Source: JBBSGA01 sp038254585 (GTDB taxonomy: Bacteria > Chloroflexota > Chloroflexia > Chloroflexales > Kallotenuaceae). Taken from it: DNA of 24,614 bases. The stretch is taken from contig JBBSGA010000049.1 of NCBI GenBank assembly GCA_038254585.1, positions 1 through 24,614 of the forward strand, in the 5' to 3' direction. Each line of letters starts with the position of its first letter. Within the stretch, counting starts at the first letter, position 1. Positions 21,129-24,614 of the stretch are shown here, in pieces. The notes below the pieces were generated by a model, which was given only the letters and a program-made list of their open reading frames with translations, did not search any database and had not been told where the DNA came from. The position numbers and the translations under genes were made by a program.

Positions 21129-21756
21129 CAGTAGATGGCGTGGCATCGGCCGGCTGCCACCGCTCGGCCGTCAGCTTCATCTCCGCGCAAAGCTGGTAGA
21201 CACCGCCGTTGGTCCAACGAAAGTAGGCGCGCAGCCTGGCATAGGCCGGAGCATCGAGGAACCGATACTCCTCCGCCTGTCCGGCATCCCGCCAGAAGCG
21301 CCCAGTCTCCTGGAACCCGAGCGCGTCGTAGAGCTTGCGTGCCCGCGCATTTGCAAGCGCCACCTCGAGCCGTAATGCTTTGAAGCGGACGCACCCGAAA
21401 TAGGCCTGAAGGAACGCCGCGAGCGCCTCACGTCCATAGCCCTTGCCGATCCACGGCGAGCCGAAGGCGATGCCCAGGACGGCGTCGCCTTCGGCTTGCC
21501 GTATCTCCTTAAGCTGAAGCAGACCTGCGACGGCATCGTCGCCGATGATGGTCCACGCGCGCCGATCGGGATCGGAGTGATGGCTGGCGAAGAATGTGTC
21601 GAGCGAGCCGGTTCGATCGAGGCGCTGCGGCCAGTTCCAGACCCTATCGAGCGGCTCCGTAAACGGAGGCCACGCCGCCATCTCATAGAGATCGGCGCGG
21701 CGCCAGGGCCGGAGCACGAGCCGGTCGGTCGTTAGTGTGAGATGAAAGCTATCCAT
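21121..21756 (-). CDS. GNAT-family N-acetyltransferase (RimJ/RimL-like)
   Basis: A 211-residue acetyl-CoA-dependent acyltransferase. It opens with LTTDRLVLRPWRRADL, typical of RimJ/RimL-type GNATs, then GIAFGSPWIGKGYGREAL, the acetyl-CoA pyrophosphate loop, and RLEVALANARARKLYDALGF, the usual beta5-alpha4 segment. The last ~45 residues (YRFLDAPAYARLRAYF onward) are a C-terminal extension. There is no membrane segment. The ATG at 21756 overlaps the GDPD stop by 8 nt, arguing for coupled translation. An upstream extension in the same frame is only antisense-like sequence inside the GDPD gene. The acceptor amine is unknown: ribosomal protein, small molecule or sugar are all possible. Confidence 0.9.
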   Translation of the reverse strand: MDSFHLTLTTDRLVLRPWRRADLYEMAAWPPFTEPLDRVWNWPQRLDRTGSLDTFFASHHSDPDRRAWTIIGDDAVAGLLQLKEIRQAEGDAVLGIAFGSPWIGKGYGREALAAFLQAYFGCVRFKALRLEVALANARARKLYDALGFQETGRFWRDAGQAEEYRFLDAPAYARLRAYFRWTNGGVYQLCAEMKLTAERWQPADATPSTVV

Positions 21757-22480
21757 CGCCGGCCCTGCCGTCGACGACATCCCGCAGGCGGGAGGGATAG
21801 TTGGAGATAATGCCGTCGACGCCGAGATCAATCAGCCGACGCATCACCACCGGATCGTCGACCGTCCAGACGTTTACCCGGTAGCCGCGTCGCCCGGCGA
21901 GCGGCACGAGGCGGCGCAGGAGCGGGAGCTTCCAGGAGGGATGCCAGGCCGACGCGTCGAGGCGCCGCAGCGCGCGCAGCGGCCAGGCTTCCCGCAGCCG
22001 CACGCCGGGATGCCACGATCGTACGCCCATCAGCAGGCCGCGCGGGAGCTCCGGCGCCTCGGCTCGCAGCGCGGCCAGGGCCGCGGGGTAGAAGGAGGAG
22101 ACGACGACCTGCTCCTCAAGCGCATACCGTCGCAACAGGTCCGCAACCGCCACCTCGACGCCGCGGACTTTGAGCTCGACGTTCAGCGGCATTCGAGTCG
22201 CGGTGGCCCAGGCACAAACCTCTTCGAAGGCCGCCACGGGCTCGCCGCCGATGCGCAGCGTTTGCAGTGTATCCCATCGAAGATCGGCAATCGCATCTCG
22301 CCGCCCGTTCCAGCGCTCAGTAGTCGCATCATGAAAGACGACGAGTTTGTCGTCGGCCGTGCGCTGCACGTCGAGTTCGATCATATCCGCGCCTTGAACG
22401 CGCGCGAGCTCGAAGGCGGCCATCGTGTTCTCGGGCGCATCGCCCGACGCTCCGCGGTGAGCTATGACTAGCGGTCGCAT
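21749..22480 (-). CDS. Glycerophosphodiester phosphodiesterase
   Basis: Hydrolyses glycerophosphodiesters to sn-glycerol 3-phosphate and an alcohol. The 243-residue GDPD TIM barrel shows IAHRGASGDAPENT with catalytic H8 and the E17-N18 pair, IELDVQ (metal ligands E35 and D37), VVFHDATTERWNG with the second catalytic H50, LNVELKV with another metal-binding Glu, and the end-of-barrel YRVNVWTVDDPVVMRRLIDL and GVDGIISNYPSRL. No signal peptide, so cytoplasmic. The ATG at 22480 is preceded by AGGAAG at a spacing of 3 nt; the frame's upstream extension of 7 residues is unneeded. It is the first gene of the four-gene operon with GNAT, aminotransferase and sortase. Confidence 0.94.
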   Translation of the reverse strand: MRPLVIAHRGASGDAPENTMAAFELARVQGADMIELDVQRTADDKLVVFHDATTERWNGRRDAIADLRWDTLQTLRIGGEPVAAFEEVCAWATATRMPLNVELKVRGVEVAVADLLRRYALEEQVVVSSFYPAALAALRAEAPELPRGLLMGVRSWHPGVRLREAWPLRALRRLDASAWHPSWKLPLLRRLVPLAGRRGYRVNVWTVDDPVVMRRLIDLGVDGIISNYPSRLRDVVDGRAGDG

Positions 22481-22570
22481 AGACTTCCTACGAAAACCCA
22501 ATGGGACCGGCTATGTTGCAGTAGAACCATTTGGCCATTGGCATACCACATGACGTCGACGTATGGCATC

Positions 22571-23188
22571 TTAGCCGGCGTCGAGCACAGCGTCCACCGC
22601 TACTGAGAAGCCGGCGAGTAGCAGGGAGGTCGCGGTTTCGCCGCGCCGAAAGACCCCGTGCTCCGTATACCCATCGCCTTCGAGCGTCAGCACGGTAATC
22701 GTTTCGTCGTCGGGGTTGACGATCCAGTATTCGGGAATCCCCGTCTCGGCGTAGTCGAGACGCTTGACTCTCGTATCGCGATCAGGATCGTCGGGACTGA
22801 CGATCTCGACGACCAGATCGGCGCCCAGCCAGTAGCGGTTCTGGCGGCGCGGATCACGCTCGTCCAGCACGAGCAGGATATCTGGCTCCCGGTGCTTGCC
22901 TGCGCGGATGCGGACGCGGAGTGGCGCGAAGAGGATTTTGCCCCCGCGCGGCCGTATGTAGGCCAGCAGCCACTCATAGAGGAAGGCGAGCATGACCTGA
23001 TGTTTGTCCGTTGGCATCGGCAGAACCTCGAGGACCCCGTCTGTCAGCTCGATCAGGTGATTGGTCTGGTCCGTCAGCTTGAGATACTGCTCCTCGGTCC
23101 AGAGGCCCTGCAAAGGCAACAGGTCGACCTCTAGCCCATCGGCCTCGCGCACGAGCTTGAGGTCTGCTGTCCGAACATCGACGGCCAT
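22571..23188 (-). CDS. Uma2-family PD-(D/E)xK nuclease-fold protein (DUF820)
   Basis: A 205-residue protein of the Uma2/DUF820 family, a restriction-endonuclease-like fold abundant in cyanobacteria and Chloroflexota. It has WTEEQYLKLTDQTN near the N-terminus, IELTDGVLEVLPMPTDKHQ, then the putative active site: D103 (REPDILLVLDE), E128 (DLVVEIVSPDDPDRDTR) and K142 with Y146 (KRLDYAETGIPEYWIVNPDD). All key residues are present, so catalytic activity is possible, but the biological function of the family is unresolved. The ATG at 23188 is favoured by a purine-rich GAGAGAAAG just upstream and by a promoter at 23217-23245. The frame's 45-residue extension is not family-like. Confidence 0.9.
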   Translation of the reverse strand: MAVDVRTADLKLVREADGLEVDLLPLQGLWTEEQYLKLTDQTNHLIELTDGVLEVLPMPTDKHQVMLAFLYEWLLAYIRPRGGKILFAPLRVRIRAGKHREPDILLVLDERDPRRQNRYWLGADLVVEIVSPDDPDRDTRVKRLDYAETGIPEYWIVNPDDETITVLTLEGDGYTEHGVFRRGETATSLLLAGFSVAVDAVLDAG

Positions 23189-23216
23189 AGCTTTCTCTCT
23201 ATATGCTGGGCTCCCA

Positions 23217-23245
23217 CGGATACCACACGTTCGCGGCAGCGTCAA
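23217..23245 (-). promoter_or_regulatory. Candidate sigma-70 promoter for the Uma2 gene
   Basis: TTGACG (23245-23240) and TATCCG (23222-23217) are 17 bp apart, with TGG just before the -10 giving an extended -10. The predicted start is near 23210, about 22 nt before the ATG at 23188. The -10 matches only 3 of 6, so this is tentative. Confidence 0.4.
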
Positions 23246-23417
23246 CCGTGTCACGCCATTCATTTGAGCGATTACAACCATATTTCTTGTTCGCTGGCGC
23301 TCGCATCTGCCGCCGATGTTCACCCGTTGGGATGTAGTCGGGGCGGAGTAGCAATTGGCCAGGAATGCTTAGCTGCTAGCACCGTCGAGCTACTGTCGGA
23401 TTGCACAACTTGGGATT

Positions 23418-23476
23418 GCCCATCTACTAATTTCCGGGAGATTAGTAGGTGATTAGTCGACGATTAGTAGGTGGGC
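23418..23476. repeat. Three 11-bp tandem repeats with an inverted partner
   Basis: GATTAGTAGGT (23440-23450), GATTAGTCGAC (23451-23461) and GATTAGTAGGT (23462-23472) are head-to-tail with an exact 11-bp period. The segment 23418-23431 (GCCCATCTACTAAT) is a near-perfect inverted complement of 23463-23476, with one T-G wobble, and its 8-bp core also pairs with the first repeat at 23441-23448. It lies immediately after the Fic stop codon on the minus strand. Possible roles are a 3' stem-loop for the Fic mRNA, or a helically phased protein-binding array. Confidence 0.65.
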
Positions 23477-24606
23477 TAGGATAAACGCGCATGGCGTAAA
23501 TACGTCATAATCGTGTCCGAAGGAACAAACACATACGTTCTTCCGTGCTTCTGCTGCTTCAGCAATCCTCGCTCACTGAGGTCAATGAGATCTGTGCGTG
23601 CCGTCTGATAGACAACGTTGTGCACAGTTTTATGCGATTGGATCGTGTACGAGGTGTTGGGATGTCGCAGGGCGTGGGCAAGAAGGCTTCGCTGGCGATC
23701 ATTGAGGTCGCGATGTTTCTGGAGGAGCTCGTCTGCGTTCGCTAGCTCTCTTTGCTTGCGCTGCAGGTACATGCGCAGATCTCCGGTTGCCAAACGTAGG
23801 ATTCGGAGGTTGTATACAATGAAATATGTTAGGTCAAGGCTATCACTTTCAGTATACATGTATGCACGCACGTAGCGCGCCGGCGACTTCAAGAAATAGC
23901 GGGACATTGCCAGGTACTCAAATAGCCAATAGCTCCGTGACAAGAGATACCAATAAAAAAGCGCTCGAGCCGTCCGTCCATTGCCATCAACAAAGGGGTG
24001 ATCATAGCCTATCCAAAAGTGAAGAATGGCTGCTTTGACGACGGGGTGGAGCCACTCACGCTGGTCGTCGTTGTTGGCGAATGCACAGAAGGCCTCTACA
24101 CGGCTGGGTAATAGCGCGGCTTTTGGCGGTTCGTGTACAACTTGGCCTTGGTATTGGACTACGATATCGTCACTTGTCCTAACGCGACCGGCGTCTTCAG
24201 GATTCTCCAGTGTGCCTTCTGTGATCATCGCATGGATATCGCACAGGGTTTGAGGTGTCAGAACCATCCTTTTCTGTGTTCGAAGATGCTGGATAGTCAT
24301 CCAGTTGTTGTAGATCATCTGCTCGGAATGATTTCGCGGTTTTCGACCGGAACGCAACATTTCTTTGGCGACGGGCCGTGTAGTAGCCGCCCCCTCGAGC
24401 TGACTCGACGCAATAGCTTCCTCCATCAACGAACTTATCACATATCGCTCGGGTGATGGCAAATTGCCGGGATGCTCCGTCCCGATCAGAGCGCCTGACC
24501 ATCGATCGATCTCGCTCAATGTACGGAGAACACTATTGGGAAGAGCGTAAACGAAGGGGATGTCGTGTTCATTCTTGAAGGCTCGTATTGGCCTTCTTTT
24601 GAGCAT
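23476..24606 (-). CDS. Fic-domain protein with autoinhibitory helix and C-terminal HTH
   Basis: A 376-residue Fic (AMPylase-fold) enzyme that would transfer AMP or a similar moiety from a nucleotide to a target hydroxyl. An N-terminal helical part carries the inhibitory motif SSQLEG (S67, E71, G72), which fits class II Fic proteins whose own N-terminus blocks ATP. The Fic core has LHPVVKAAILHFWIGYDHPF followed by DGNGRTAR (HPFxxGNGRxxR, H203 to R214). The C-terminus (DLNDRQRSLLAHALRHP, TARTDLIDLSERGLLKQQ) resembles a winged helix-turn-helix of the SMC/DUF4172 type. The sequence looks more AT-rich than neighbours. The frame remains open to the window edge, so the true start may lie beyond 24606. 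It is probably an accessory or stress gene; an antitoxin may not be needed. Confidence 0.93.
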   Translation of the reverse strand: MLKRRPIRAFKNEHDIPFVYALPNSVLRTLSEIDRWSGALIGTEHPGNLPSPERYVISSLMEEAIASSQLEGAATTRPVAKEMLRSGRKPRNHSEQMIYNNWMTIQHLRTQKRMVLTPQTLCDIHAMITEGTLENPEDAGRVRTSDDIVVQYQGQVVHEPPKAALLPSRVEAFCAFANNDDQREWLHPVVKAAILHFWIGYDHPFVDGNGRTARALFYWYLLSRSYWLFEYLAMSRYFLKSPARYVRAYMYTESDSLDLTYFIVYNLRILRLATGDLRMYLQRKQRELANADELLQKHRDLNDRQRSLLAHALRHPNTSYTIQSHKTVHNVVYQTARTDLIDLSERGLLKQQKHGRTYVFVPSDTIMTYLRHARLS

Positions 24607-24614
24607 TCGCTGAA

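Noticed and set aside
23418..23476. CRISPR-like array
   Set aside because: The 11-bp units are contiguous without spacers and number only three; no cas gene is visible.

Overview
The window is GC-rich, densely coded bacterial chromosome, most likely from Chloroflexota (possibly a Thermomicrobia-like lineage). This is inferred, not proven. The reasons are the several very large GT-C glycosyltransferases, a C-terminal beta-sandwich domain of a type I associate with Chloroflexota membrane glycosyltransferases, a class E/D-like sortase, and promoters that appear to place transcription starts exactly on start codons. I saw no rRNA, tRNA, CRISPR array, transposase or phage gene.

Left part (1-4.1 kb): a minus-strand group encodes a small membrane protein, class 2 dihydroorotate dehydrogenase (pyrD), a pentapeptide-like 101-residue protein and a charged helical protein that ends at a long hairpin. 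Divergent from it is an endonuclease/exonuclease/phosphatase-fold enzyme. Its 3' end overlaps, antisense, a small basic-protein gene (3880-4083). That small gene has a recognisable promoter and a terminator-like hairpin in its leader.

Centre (4.6-19.0 kb): one plus-strand run of seven genes forms a surface-glycan or glycoprotein cassette. The order is GT-C enzyme, GT4 glycosyltransferase, nucleotide-sugar (UDP-HexNAc type) dehydrogenase, then four more GT-C (GT39/PMT-like) membrane enzymes. Three of the last four share the order GT39 membrane core, helical/TPR segment, beta-rich accessory domain. A related-looking accessory domain sits at the N-terminus of the first GT-C gene instead, and the fourth carries an unrelated beta-sandwich. 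The likely logic is that the dehydrogenase supplies a uronic-acid sugar nucleotide, the GT4 enzyme builds a lipid-linked glycan inside the cell, and the GT-C enzymes transfer sugars from polyprenyl-phosphate donors outside. No flippase, polymerase or polyprenyl-phosphate sugar synthase is present, so the pathway must be completed elsewhere.

Right part (19.0-24.6 kb): a tightly overlapped minus-strand operon encodes a glycerophosphodiester phosphodiesterase, a GNAT acetyltransferase, a class V aminotransferase and a membrane-anchored sortase. The sortase converges with the glycan cassette with a CTAG stop overlap. Beyond it lie a Uma2-family PD-(D/E)xK protein with its own promoter, an 11-bp tandem repeat with an inverted copy, and an autoinhibited Fic protein whose base composition looks more AT-rich than its neighbours, suggesting an accessory segment. 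The most interesting signals are the shuffled accessory domain of the glycosyltransferases, the two apparently leaderless starts with identical geometry, the small-gene leader at 4160-4286, and the repeat cluster beside the Fic gene.
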